Shown here: one piece after another, positions 27,615-36,626 of the stretch
Layout: every line of letters starts with the position of its first letter
How positions within the stretch are numbered: the stretch's first letter is position 1
NCBI RefSeq assembly: GCF_035917995.1
Contig: NZ_CP109131.1
Location: 7,006,001 to 7,070,000 of the forward strand
Direction of reading: 5' to 3'
Source of the DNA: Streptosporangium sp. NBC_01755
Lineage (GTDB): Bacteria; Actinomycetota; Actinomycetes; Streptosporangiales; Streptosporangiaceae
Length of the DNA stretch: 64,000 nt
Position numbers and translations under genes: made by a program
The notes under the pieces: generated by a model
The model's database searches: none
Told to the model about the DNA's origin: nothing
What the model saw: the letters and a program-made list of their open reading frames with translations, nothing else

Positions 27615-28490
27615 GTGCCCGCAGAGATCGCAGTCCTCGTCAATCCCGCCGCTCGTGGCGGCCGCTCGCGGGGACTGCTCTCCCCGGTGCTCGACCGGCT
27701 GCGGCAGGGCGGTCGCGAGGTCTCGGTGATCCTCGGAGACTCCGCCGCCGACGCCCTGGACCGAGCCTGCACGGCCGTCGCCGAGGAGCCCGAGGCGCTG
27801 GTGGCCTTCGGCGGTGACGGCCTGGTCCACCTGGCACTCCAGGCGGTCGCGGGCAGTGGTGTGCCGCTGGGCGTCATCCCGGTGGGCACCGGCAACGACA
27901 TCGCGAGCGCGCTCGGCATCCCGCTGAAGGCGCCCCTGGCCGCCGCCGACATCGTGCTGCGCGGGCGGGTGCGCACCGTCGACGCCGCCAAGGTGGGTGA
28001 GGACGAGTGGTTCGCCGGGGTGGTGGCCTGCGGCTTCGACTCCCGTGTCAACGAGCGGGCCAACCGGATGACCTGGCCGCCCGGCATGGCCAAATACCTG
28101 CTCGCCCTCGTCGGGGAACTGCGCTCCTTCCGCCCCATCCCCTTCCGGATCGACCTGGACGGCGAGATCGTCGAGCGGGAGGCCATGTTGGTCGCGGTCG
28201 GCAACACCCGTTCGTACGGCGCGGGCATGCGGGTGTGCCCCGATGCCGTGCCCGACGACGGCCTGCTGGACGTGACGATCCTCGGTGCCGTCCCCAGGGG
28301 GGAGTTCCTGCGCACCTTTCCCCGCGTCTACCGGGGCACCCACGGGAGCCACCCCGCCGTCACCATGCGCCGCGCCCGCCGTGTGCGGGTGGAGGCTCCC
28401 GGAGTGATCGTCTACGCCGACGGCGAGCGGGTCGGTCCCACCCCGCTGACCTGCGAGATCGTTCCCGGGGCGCTGACGGTCCTCGTTTAG
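27615..28490 (+). CDS. Diacylglycerol/lipid kinase family protein
   Basis: A 291-residue cytosolic enzyme of the DagK/YegS/BmrU type. Family blocks: VNPAARGGRSRGLL at the N-terminus (nucleotide binding), VAFGGDGLVHLALQAV (GGDG), VIPVGTGNDIASALG (GTGND) and PDDGLLDVTILG near the C-terminus. It phosphorylates diacylglycerol or a related lipid using ATP. The GTG start lies 17 bases after tatC, suggesting the same transcript. Placement after tatC is common in actinobacteria. Confidence 0.9.
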   Translation: MPAEIAVLVNPAARGGRSRGLLSPVLDRLRQGGREVSVILGDSAADALDRACTAVAEEPEALVAFGGDGLVHLALQAVAGSGVPLGVIPVGTGNDIASALGIPLKAPLAAADIVLRGRVRTVDAAKVGEDEWFAGVVACGFDSRVNERANRMTWPPGMAKYLLALVGELRSFRPIPFRIDLDGEIVEREAMLVAVGNTRSYGAGMRVCPDAVPDDGLLDVTILGAVPRGEFLRTFPRVYRGTHGSHPAVTMRRARRVRVEAPGVIVYADGERVGPTPLTCEIVPGALTVLV

Positions 28491-28608
28491 GCCCGCTCGG
28501 GCGCTCCGCGGGGAGGGACCGCCGCCCTCGGACCGCCCACGCGATCGGCCAGAGCGCCGGGTAAAAGGGGGGACAGACCGGAATCCCGATATCGGTAGGC
28601 TGGGAGGC

Positions 28609-31338
28609 ATGACGACCCCAGCGGAACGATACGCTGCTTTCCGTCAGAGCCAGGCTGAGAGCGGGCCGGCGCTGACCTCGTTCCGCGGCCTGTACGACTT
28701 CGAACTGGATGACTTCCAGCTCGACGCCTGCCGGGCGCTGGAGGCGGGCGACGGGGTCCTCGTGGCGGCCCCCACCGGCTCGGGAAAGACGGTCGTGGGC
28801 GAGTTCGCCGTGCACCTGGCCCTGGCGGAGGGCCGCAAGTGCTTCTACACCACCCCGATCAAGGCGCTGTCCAACCAGAAGTACAACGATCTGGTCAGGC
28901 GGTACGGTGCGACCAAGGTAGGGCTGCTGACCGGCGACAACAGCGTCAACGGCGAGGCTCCCATCGTCGTCATGACGACCGAGGTGCTGCGCAACATGCT
29001 CTACGCCGGATCCGGCACCCTGGCGGGGCTCGGCTTCGTCGTCATGGACGAGGTCCACTACCTCGCCGACCGGTTCCGCGGCGCGGTCTGGGAAGAGGTG
29101 ATCATCCACCTGCCGGAGTCGGTGCGGCTGGTCGCCCTGTCGGCCACGGTGAGCAACGCCGAGGAGTTCGGCGAGTGGATGGGGGAGGTCCGCGGCGACA
29201 CCAGTGTCATCGTCGACGAGCACCGTCCGGTCCCGCTCTGGCAGCACATGCTCGTCGGCAACCGCATCTACGACCTGTTCGTCACCGGCGACGGGGACCG
29301 CCGCCCCCAGATCAACCCCAACCTGCTGCGCATCGCCAAGGACGAGGAGCGCCAGGCGTACGGCAGGGGCCGCCGAGGCTACTCGCGGCCCCGTAGGAGC
29401 GGTCCGCCGGACCGGGCCGCGGCCATCGAGCGCCTGGACACCGACGCCCTGCTGCCCGCGATCACGTTCATCTTCTCCAGGGCCGGCTGTGACGCCGCCG
29501 TCATGCAGTGCCTGCACGACGGCATCCGGCTCACCACCGACGCCGAGCGCCACGAGATCCGCCAGATCGTCGACGAGCGCACCGCGCACCTGCCCGACGA
29601 GGACCTGGCCGTGCTCGGCTACCTCGAGTGGCGTGACGCCCTGGAGCGGGGTCTGGCCTCCCACCACGCGGGCATGCTCCCGGCCTTCAAGGAGGTCGTC
29701 GAGGAGCTGTTCACCCGCGGTCTGGTCAAGGCCGTGTTCGCCACCGAGACCCTCGCGCTGGGCATCAACATGCCCGCCCGCTCCGTGGTGATCGAGAAGC
29801 TCGACAAGTGGAACGGCGAGACCCACGCCGACCTCACACCCGGCGAGTACACCCAGCTCACCGGGCGGGCCGGGCGCCGCGGCATCGACGTGGAGGGGCA
29901 CGCGGTAGTCCAGTGGCAGCCGGGCACCGACCCCCTCCAGGTCGCCGGCCTGGCCAGCACCCGCACCTACCCGCTGCGTTCCAGCTTCCGCCCCTCGTAC
30001 AACATGGCGGTCAACCTGGTCGGCCAGGTGGGCAGGGAGCGGGCCAGGACGCTCCTGGAGTCCTCGTTCGCGCAGTTCCAGGCCGACCGGGCCGTGGTGG
30101 GCATCGCCAAGCAGGTGCGCCGAGCCGAGGAGGCCCTGGAAGGCTACCGCCAGGCGATGACCTGCCACCTGGGCGACTTCGAGGAGTACGCCGCGATGCG
30201 CAGGGCCCTGTCCGACAGGGAGGCCGAGCTGTCGCGCCAGCGCGGCGCGGCCCGCAGGACGCAGGCGCTGCGCTCGCTGGAGGCGCTCAAGCCCGGTGAC
30301 ATCATCCGGGTTCCGGGCGGGCGCCGCGCCGGCCTGGCCGTCGTTCTCGACCCCGGCCTCAACTCCCGGGGGGAGGGGCCGTCCCCGCTGGTGCTGACCA
30401 TCGGCAAGCAGGTCAAGAAGCTGTCGCCGGCCGACTTTCCCGTCCCGGTCGAACCGGTCGAGCACCTGCGCATCCCGAAGAACTTCAACGCCCGCTCGCC
30501 GAAGGAGCGGGCCAACCTGGTCTCCTCCGTGCACGCCAAGATCGGCGACCGGGACTTCGGCAAGCCCGTCAGGGCACGCGACCACGCCGCGGAGGACGAG
30601 GAGATCATCCGCCTGCGCCGGGAGATCCGCCGGCACCCCTGCCACGGGTGCGACGAGCGCGAGGACCACGCCCGCTGGGCCGAGCGCTACCACAAGCTGC
30701 TCCGCGAGACCGAGGGCCTGCGCCGCCGGGTCGAGGGCCGCTCCCACGTCATCGCCCGCACCTTCGACAAGGTCTGCGGGGTGCTCGACCAGCTCGGCTA
30801 CCTCGACGGTGAGAGCGTCACCGCCGAGGGCCGCCGCCTGGCCCAGCTCTACACCGAACTGGACCTGCTGACCGCCGAGTGCCTGCGCGCCGGGCTCTGG
30901 AACGACCTGGACCCGGCCGAACTGGCCGCGTGCGTCTCCTCACTGGTCTTCGAGTCCAGGCAGGCCGACGATGCCCGCCAGCCCAGGATCCCCGCGGGCG
31001 GCGCGCAGAAGACGCTGGCCGACATGGTCCGTCTCTGGGGCGAGCTGGAATCGATCGAGAGCGACCACGGCCTGTCGTTCATCAGGGAACCCGACTTCGG
31101 CTTCGCCTGGGCGGCCTTCCGCTGGGCCAAGGGCCACACCCTGGACTCCGTGCTCCGCGACGGCGCCGGCGGCGCGGAACTGGCCGCGGGAGACTTCGTA
31201 CGCTGGATCAAGCAGCTGCTCGACCTTCTCGGCCAGATCTCCAATGCCGCCCCCGGGGGGAGCAAGGTCAAGCAGAGCGCGGGCAAGGCGATGGACGCCC
31301 TACGCCGCGGTGTGGTGGCCTACTCGTCCCTGACCTGA
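28609..31338 (+). CDS. helY: DEVH-box Ski2-like RNA helicase (HelY type)
   Basis: A 909-residue superfamily 2 helicase. Motif I is AAPTGSGKT near residue 53, motif II is MDEVHYLADRFRG near residue 146, motif III LSATVSN, and motif VI QLTGRAGRRG near residue 425. The long C-terminal region contains a beta-barrel arch region and a helical bundle like Ski2/Mtr4 proteins, and a HPCHGCDEREDH cysteine pair. It unwinds RNA, probably in decay or surveillance. It follows the Tat/lipid-kinase block on the same strand, the usual actinobacterial order. Confidence 0.92.
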   Translation: MTTPAERYAAFRQSQAESGPALTSFRGLYDFELDDFQLDACRALEAGDGVLVAAPTGSGKTVVGEFAVHLALAEGRKCFYTTPIKALSNQKYNDLVRRYGATKVGLLTGDNSVNGEAPIVVMTTEVLRNMLYAGSGTLAGLGFVVMDEVHYLADRFRGAVWEEVIIHLPESVRLVALSATVSNAEEFGEWMGEVRGDTSVIVDEHRPVPLWQHMLVGNRIYDLFVTGDGDRRPQINPNLLRIAKDEERQAYGRGRRGYSRPRRSGPPDRAAAIERLDTDALLPAITFIFSRAGCDAAVMQCLHDGIRLTTDAERHEIRQIVDERTAHLPDEDLAVLGYLEWRDALERGLASHHAGMLPAFKEVVEELFTRGLVKAVFATETLALGINMPARSVVIEKLDKWNGETHADLTPGEYTQLTGRAGRRGIDVEGHAVVQWQPGTDPLQVAGLASTRTYPLRSSFRPSYNMAVNLVGQVGRERARTLLESSFAQFQADRAVVGIAKQVRRAEEALEGYRQAMTCHLGDFEEYAAMRRALSDREAELSRQRGAARRTQALRSLEALKPGDIIRVPGGRRAGLAVVLDPGLNSRGEGPSPLVLTIGKQVKKLSPADFPVPVEPVEHLRIPKNFNARSPKERANLVSSVHAKIGDRDFGKPVRARDHAAEDEEIIRLRREIRRHPCHGCDEREDHARWAERYHKLLRETEGLRRRVEGRSHVIARTFDKVCGVLDQLGYLDGESVTAEGRRLAQLYTELDLLTAECLRAGLWNDLDPAELAACVSSLVFESRQADDARQPRIPAGGAQKTLADMVRLWGELESIESDHGLSFIREPDFGFAWAAFRWAKGHTLDSVLRDGAGGAELAAGDFVRWIKQLLDLLGQISNAAPGGSKVKQSAGKAMDALRRGVVAYSSLT

Positions 31339-31346
31339 GCCCGTCG

Positions 31347-31376
31347 GCGGCACGGCTCTGGTCTGAGCCGTGCCGC
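31347..31376 (+). terminator. Hairpin terminator after helY
   Basis: A perfect 12-bp stem (GCGGCACGGCTC / GAGCCGTGCCGC) with a 6-base loop between the convergent helY and RNB genes. Confidence 0.55.
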
Positions 31377-31406
31377 GGCGGGGCGGACCTCGCGGGTGGC
31401 GTGGTG

Positions 31407-32834
31407 TCAGGCCAGGCCGAAGCGGACCTCGCGGGTGGTCGGGTCGGCGCGCGTCAGCCGCACGCGCACGACCTTGCCCAGCCCAAGCCCCTCGCCGTCG
31501 CAGCGGGCCGTCACCGCCGGATCGGTGAGCTGCACCTGGCCCCACGGCTGACCCTCGGTCACGTCGATCACCACCGCGTCGAACGTCTGGCCCACCCGCT
31601 CGCGGAGCACGAAGGCCTCCACCAGGTCCACGCACGCCCGCTCGACGCCGTTCACGCGCCGCCCGGTGGTGCGCATGATCTCCGGCAGCTCGCCCATGGC
31701 CTCCTGGACGTCCTGCGGCACCGGCTCGCCCGCCGCGATGGCCAGGCAGATCTCCGTGGCGTAGCGGTCGATGAGCCGGCGCAGCGGCGCGGTCACATGC
31801 GCGTACGGTGCGCCCACCGCGGCGTGCGCCGCCTGCGAGGGGGGCTCGCCGTTGAAGGCCACGTAGCCGGCGCCGCGCAGCAGCACCGTCGACTCCTGCA
31901 GGAACGCGGCCTGCTCGGGAATCTTCGGGTCGAGGGCGTGCACGACGTCGCCGTACCCCGCACCCTCCGGCCAGGGCACGCCGAGTGCCGCGGCCACCCT
32001 GCGGACCTGGGCGACTCTCTCGGCGGGGGCGGGCGGCAGCACCCGCAGCAGGCCGATCTCCGCGTCCAGCATCATCGAGGCGGCGGCCATGCCCGTCAGC
32101 AGCGAGATCTGCGCGTTCCACGCCTCGGCCTCCAGCGGGGCGCGCAACTCCAGCCGGTAGCCGTCCCCGTCCGGAACGACCTCCTGGTCGGGGGTGGGCA
32201 GCGTGACGCCGCCTCTGGCCCGCTCCAGGGCGAGCCTGAGCCGGCCGATCTCGGCCAGCAGCCGCAGCGTGCCGTCGGCGGTGCCGGTGTCGATCGCGGC
32301 CTGCACGTAGTCGTAGTCGAGCCTCTCGCGGCTGCGTACCAGCGCCCTGGTCACGTCCGCGCCCACGATCCGGCCCTCCGCGTCGAGGTCGACGCACCAC
32401 AGCGCGGCGGGCCGGGTCACGCCCGGCAGCAGGCTGGCGGCGGCCTCCGACAGCAGGGGCGGGTGCAGCGGCACGCGCCCGTCGGGCATGTAGATCGTCT
32501 CGCCCCGGGTGCGGGCCTCGGTGTCGATCGCCCCGCCGGGCCTGACGAACGCCCCGACGTCGGCGATGGCGTACCAGACGCGGTAGCCGCCGGGCTGCTC
32601 CTCCAGGTGCACGGCCTGGTCGAGGTCCATCGCCCCCGGAGGGTCGATGGTGATCAGTGGCAGGTCGGTCCGGTCCAGCCGGGGCAGGGTGGGCACCTCG
32701 GCGACCCACTCGGCCTCGTCGACCACCGCTCGGGGAAACCCCTCGGGCAACTTCATCTCACGGCGGATCCGTTCGAAACCGTCGTCGAGCCGCGGATGGG
32801 ACTCTCCGGGCACCCGGATGCTCTTGTGAGGCAC
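31407..32834 (-). CDS. RNB-domain ribonuclease (RNase II/R-like)
   Basis: A 475-residue exoribonuclease. The RNB catalytic region begins at ITIDPPGAMDLDQAVHLEE (Asp cluster that binds Mg), followed by YAIADVGAFVRPG, YMPDGRVPLHPPLLSE and HVTAPLRRLIDRYATEI. N-terminal cold-shock domains and a full S1 domain of RNase R are absent; a short C-terminal beta region is present. Compact proteins of this kind are common in actinobacteria. The GTG at 32834 is preferred to a TTG nine bases earlier. It degrades single-stranded RNA 3'-5'. Confidence 0.88.
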   Translation of the reverse strand: MPHKSIRVPGESHPRLDDGFERIRREMKLPEGFPRAVVDEAEWVAEVPTLPRLDRTDLPLITIDPPGAMDLDQAVHLEEQPGGYRVWYAIADVGAFVRPGGAIDTEARTRGETIYMPDGRVPLHPPLLSEAAASLLPGVTRPAALWCVDLDAEGRIVGADVTRALVRSRERLDYDYVQAAIDTGTADGTLRLLAEIGRLRLALERARGGVTLPTPDQEVVPDGDGYRLELRAPLEAEAWNAQISLLTGMAAASMMLDAEIGLLRVLPPAPAERVAQVRRVAAALGVPWPEGAGYGDVVHALDPKIPEQAAFLQESTVLLRGAGYVAFNGEPPSQAAHAAVGAPYAHVTAPLRRLIDRYATEICLAIAAGEPVPQDVQEAMGELPEIMRTTGRRVNGVERACVDLVEAFVLRERVGQTFDAVVIDVTEGQPWGQVQLTDPAVTARCDGEGLGLGKVVRVRLTRADPTTREVRFGLA

Positions 32835-32915
32835 AGGGAGCAACCTACCGGCTTGCGGCGGGGCCGCCCCACCGACTAGGGCGAAATGGGCAGACCGGAC
32901 ATTCCATGGGATGGG

Positions 32916-33818
32916 TCAGAGCGCGGAGGTCAGCCGTTCCAGCGGCCCGCCCAGGCCGTAGCGCTCGCTCAGCGCGGCCAGGGCCTCCGGGTCGCGGGGC
33001 TTGGCGGGGAGCGTGAGGTCGGTCTCGGGCAGGGGCACGTCGCGGGCGACCCAGACCACCTCGGGGGCCACCCGCAGGTAGTCGCGGGCGGCCGACAGCC
33101 TGGCGCGCTGCCCCGAGGTCAGGTCGCCGTCCCCGTCGAAGGCCCGCAGCAGCGCCTCCAGGGAACCGAATCGGGTGATCAGAGCCGCCGCGGTCTTGTC
33201 GCCCACCCCCGGCACGCCCGGCAGGCCGTCACTCGGGTCGCCGCGCAGGGTGGCGAAGTCGGCGTAGCAGCGGCCGGGGATGCGGTACTTCTCGGCGACG
33301 ACGGTCTCGTCGACCAGCTGGAGGTTCTTGACCCCTCTGGCGGTGTAGAGAACGCGGACCGGCCGGGAGTCGTCGACCAGCTGGAACAGGTCGCGATCGC
33401 CGGTGACGACGTCGACCTGGCCGCCGGCCCGTGCGGTGAGCGTGCCCATCACGTCGTCGGCCTCGTAGCCGGGCACGCCGATGCGGGCGATGCCCACCGC
33501 GTCGAGCACCCGCTCGATCACCGGCACCTGCGGGGCGAGCGTGTCCGGGGTCTCCTCGGCGCCGCCCTCGGCGACCCTGTGGGTCTTGTACGTGGGGATG
33601 GCCGCCACCCGGAAGGCAGGGCGCCAGTCGGCGTCCATACAGGCCACGAGCTCGCGGGGAGAGTGCCTGCGGACCAACATGGCGATCATGTCGATGACGC
33701 CGCGCACCGCGTTGACGGGCATACCGTCGGGCGAGGTCATCGACTCGGGAATCCCGTAGAAGGCGCGGTAGTACAGCGACGGAGTGTCAAGAAGCATCAG
33801 GCCGGGCATGGCGACCAT
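32916..33818 (-). CDS. 5'-3' exonuclease (PolI N-terminal domain-like)
   Basis: A 300-residue stand-alone flap/5'-3' exonuclease of the PIN-like family. It shows LLDTPSLYYRAFYGIP at the N-terminus, the metal-binding cluster GYEADDVMGTL and VVTGDRDLFQLVD, and the helix-hairpin-helix DNA grip DGLPGVPGVGDKTAAALI. Such enzymes remove RNA primers and flaps beside the PolI-attached version. Another ATG three codons in is possible. It lies between RNB nuclease and SpoIIE phosphatase, all on the minus strand but with gaps that allow separate promoters. Confidence 0.92.
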   Translation of the reverse strand: MVAMPGLMLLDTPSLYYRAFYGIPESMTSPDGMPVNAVRGVIDMIAMLVRRHSPRELVACMDADWRPAFRVAAIPTYKTHRVAEGGAEETPDTLAPQVPVIERVLDAVGIARIGVPGYEADDVMGTLTARAGGQVDVVTGDRDLFQLVDDSRPVRVLYTARGVKNLQLVDETVVAEKYRIPGRCYADFATLRGDPSDGLPGVPGVGDKTAAALITRFGSLEALLRAFDGDGDLTSGQRARLSAARDYLRVAPEVVWVARDVPLPETDLTLPAKPRDPEALAALSERYGLGGPLERLTSAL

Positions 33819-33826
33819 TTAACCAA

Positions 33827-35098
33827 TCAGCCGAGCACTCCGATGGCCAGAACGCAGGTGTCGTCCTCGGGATTGGGGCCGCCGATCACCTCGATGAGCT
33901 GGTCGAGTCCGTCGTTCGGATCTCCCCTCAGCAGGGCCGCGGCCTCCATGGTCAGCGCCAGGCCCTCGTCGATGTCGCGGGTGCGCCGCTCCACCAGCCC
34001 GTCGGTGAACAGCAGCAGCAGGTCGCCCTCCCGCAGCTCGACCCCGGCCAGCTCGTACGGCTCGTCGGGGGTGGCGCCCAGCAGCACCCCGGCAGGCGGG
34101 TCGAGCTGGGTGGCGGTCCCGTCGCGGACCAGGATCGGCGCCGGGTGCCCGGCCTGCCCCCAGGTGAACATCCTGGTGGCCGGGTCGAGGTGGCCGACGA
34201 TCATGGTCGCCGTCGTCTCCGGCATCCGGTGCAGCACGAAGTCGTTGAGCCAGGCCAGCAGCCGGTCGGGGGAGTGGCCGGTCATCGCGAGGCCGATCAG
34301 GGCGTGCCGCAGCTGTGCCATCTGGGAGATCGCGGACATCCCGTGCCCGGAGACGTCGCCGATGGCCAGCAGCACCCTGTCGTCGGGCAGGGGAACGGCG
34401 TCGTACCAGTCGCCGCCGAGGCTGGGCTTGACACCCGCCGCCACATAGCGGACCGCGATGCGAGCGTGAGGCAGGTCGATGGTCTCTCCCAGGCCGGGCA
34501 TTATCGCCTCGCGCAGCGCGAGGCTCATGTGGTGTTCCTCCGCGGCCTGCTCGCGGACCCGCAGCAGCTTGCTCCGCGACTCGGACATGATGCGCTCGGC
34601 ACGACGTCGACAGGTGATGTCCTGGACGACGCCGTGCACGGCGGCATGGCCGCCGGTCACGACGGGGTCGAGCACGGCGCGCAGGTGGCGGAGCTCGCCG
34701 TGGCGGCGGATGCGGAACTCGACCTCCCCGGACTCGGCCCGGTGCATGACGGACCACAGGCGCAGGTCGAGGTCGGGCCGGTCGGTCGCCTCGACGTGGC
34801 CGGCCAGATCGCGCAGGTGAATCGGGCCGTCGCCGGGATCACGGCCGAATATGGTGTACACCTGATCGGACCAGGTGGACTCTCCGGTCTGAAGATTCCA
34901 CTCGGTCCAGCCCATATCGCCCAGGCGTTCCGCGTGCGCCAGGCGGGTGTTGAGGAGTTGTCGCTCCACGGCCATGTGCTCGCCCGGCTCGTCTCGCAAT
35001 CGCTGCGCCATCTCAGCGGTGGCCGACGGGGCCGAAGCGGTCACCTGGTCGTTTCGTGGGTGGAGGGGGGGCTGGTGGCCGCCCACTACGCCGACCAT
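33827..35098 (-). CDS. PAS-PP2C (SpoIIE-type) serine phosphatase
   Basis: About 423 residues. A PAS-like sensor occupies roughly residues 55-160 (WTEWNLQTGESTWSDQVYTI; FRIRRHGELRHLRAVL), then a short coiled linker and a SpoIIE/PP2C domain in the C-terminal half. The latter has LGGDWYDAVPL, LAIGDVSGHGMSA, FTWGQAGHPAPILV and PEDDTCVLAIGV, with the metal-binding aspartates kept. It probably dephosphorylates an anti-anti-sigma factor in a partner-switching pathway; no STAS or anti-sigma gene is adjacent. The start is uncertain: ATG 35098 was chosen, and a GTG at 35044 is possible. Confidence 0.85.
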   Translation of the reverse strand: MVGVVGGHQPPLHPRNDQVTASAPSATAEMAQRLRDEPGEHMAVERQLLNTRLAHAERLGDMGWTEWNLQTGESTWSDQVYTIFGRDPGDGPIHLRDLAGHVEATDRPDLDLRLWSVMHRAESGEVEFRIRRHGELRHLRAVLDPVVTGGHAAVHGVVQDITCRRRAERIMSESRSKLLRVREQAAEEHHMSLALREAIMPGLGETIDLPHARIAVRYVAAGVKPSLGGDWYDAVPLPDDRVLLAIGDVSGHGMSAISQMAQLRHALIGLAMTGHSPDRLLAWLNDFVLHRMPETTATMIVGHLDPATRMFTWGQAGHPAPILVRDGTATQLDPPAGVLLGATPDEPYELAGVELREGDLLLLFTDGLVERRTRDIDEGLALTMEAAALLRGDPNDGLDQLIEVIGGPNPEDDTCVLAIGVLG

Positions 35099-35269
35099 GT
35101 AGCTCGCTCTCGAAATGTATGGCTGTGTGGACATTTTGCCAACAAATTGTGATCGTACTTCAACAGATTGTAGTGGCAGGGTCGCCGCGGTGCCTTCCTT
35201 TCCCTGACTTTCGGTCCCGGGGCCGCTCCCGGATGCGTCGCCGCTCCGGCCGGGATTAGATTGGGCGGC

Positions 35270-36385
35270 GTGACGACGGAGCCATCTGATCTCTATCCCG
35301 TGACCCGCCTGGCGGCCGCCCGCGAGGTGGCCGCCACCGCCGGGCTCGACGCGCTGCTGCTCACGCCAGGTCCCGACCTGCGTTACGTGACCGGTTACGA
35401 GGCGCTGCCGCTGGAGCGGCTCACCTGCCTGGTGCTCCCGGTCGTGGGGGAGGCGTTCCTGATGGTGCCCCGTCTGGAGCTGCCCGCCGCCGAGCGCTCT
35501 CCGGCGTCCCGGCTCGGCGTCGAGTTCGTCCCCTGGGACGAGACCGACGACCCGTACGCGGTCGTCGGCAGGCGCCTGGGCGAGGTCGGGAAGGTGGGCC
35601 TCGCCGACCGGATGTGGGCGATGCAGTCGCTGCGCCTGCGCGAGGCGATCCCCGGAGCCGAGCAGGTGCTCGCCGGGACGGTCCTGCGCGGGCTGCGGAT
35701 GCGCAAGAGCCCGGCCGAGGTGGCGGCGCTGCGCGCGGCGGGCGCCGCGATCGACGCCGTCCACGCCCAGGTGCCCGGCTTCCTGCGGGCCGGCAGGACC
35801 GAGCGGGAGGTCGGCAGGGACATCGCCGAGGCGATCATCGCGGCCGGCCACTCCACCGTCGACTTCGTCATCGTCGGCTCCGGCCCCAACGGCGCCAGCC
35901 CGCACCACGAGTTGTCGGACCGGATCGTCTCCGAGCGCGAGCCGATCGTGGTCGACATCGGGGGCCAGATGCCCGACGGCTACTGCTCGGACTCCACCCG
36001 CGTCTACGCCATCGGCGAGCCTCCGGCGGGCTTCCTGAAGTACTACGAGGTGCTCAGGCGCGCCCAGCAGGCCGCCTGTGACGCCGTGCGCCCCGGGGTG
36101 CCGTGCGAGGAGATCGACGCCGCCGCGCGAGACGTGATCACGGCCGAGGGTTACGGCGACTACTTCATCCACCGCACCGGCCACGGCATCGGTCTGGAGA
36201 CCCACGAGGAGCCCTACATCGTCGCGGGCAACTCCGAGCCGCTGGCGCCCGGGTTCGCCTTCTCCGTCGAGCCGGGCATCTACCTGCCGGGGGCCCACGG
36301 CGCCCGCATCGAGGACATCCTCATCTGCACGGAGGAGGGCGGCGAGCGGGTCAACCACCGCACTCGCGAGCTCGTGGTCGTCTGA
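35270..36385 (+). CDS. Xaa-Pro dipeptidase / aminopeptidase (M24)
   Basis: A 371-residue metallopeptidase. The N-terminal creatinase-like domain (residues 1-130) has LLLTPGPDLRYVTGYEA. The C-terminal pita-bread domain has the dinuclear metal ligands in VVDIGGQMPDGYCSDSTR (two Asp), HRTGHGIGLETHEEP (His) and FSVEPGIYLPG plus IEDILICTEEG (Glu). It removes proline-adjacent residues from peptides in the cytoplasm. The GTG at 35270 precedes TTEPSDLYPVTRL; an upstream TTG is less likely. Confidence 0.93.
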   Translation: MTTEPSDLYPVTRLAAAREVAATAGLDALLLTPGPDLRYVTGYEALPLERLTCLVLPVVGEAFLMVPRLELPAAERSPASRLGVEFVPWDETDDPYAVVGRRLGEVGKVGLADRMWAMQSLRLREAIPGAEQVLAGTVLRGLRMRKSPAEVAALRAAGAAIDAVHAQVPGFLRAGRTEREVGRDIAEAIIAAGHSTVDFVIVGSGPNGASPHHELSDRIVSEREPIVVDIGGQMPDGYCSDSTRVYAIGEPPAGFLKYYEVLRRAQQAACDAVRPGVPCEEIDAAARDVITAEGYGDYFIHRTGHGIGLETHEEPYIVAGNSEPLAPGFAFSVEPGIYLPGAHGARIEDILICTEEGGERVNHRTRELVVV

Positions 36386-36390
36386 CGCCC

Positions 36391-36456
36391 GCCACGACCG
36401 GCCCCTGTACGGCCCCTGTACGGCCCCTGCCACGACCGGCCCCTGTACGGCCGTGC
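36391..36456. repeat. Short tandem repeats of GCCCCTGTACG
   Basis: The motif GGCCCCTGTACG recurs three times, twice in direct tandem and once after a second copy of CCACGACC. The array follows the peptidase stop and precedes the acyl-CoA dehydrogenase leader. It looks like slippage or unequal crossover of a 17-23-bp unit. No protein or RNA role is evident. Confidence 0.6.
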
Positions 36457-36626
36457 CGTGGCGATCACCCCCGGCGCGAACCCGCGGTCGTCCGGCGGGT
36501 GCCAGAATCGGGGTGGCCGGCGATCCCGGCCGCCCCCTTCGTCGTCCGCGCCAGGACCTGGAGCACGCGGATGCGGTCCCCTCCCATGAGCCCGAGGGTG
36601 GGGTCTTTCACGTTGGAAGGAGTCAG

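Noticed and set aside
28360-30747. 795-codon open frame antisense to helY
   Set aside because: Low-complexity Gly/Val/Asp shadow of a strongly supported helicase.
35099-36433. Upstream extension of the SpoIIE phosphatase frame across the peptidase gene
   Set aside because: It is antisense to a conserved M24 peptidase; the phosphatase start was placed at 35098.
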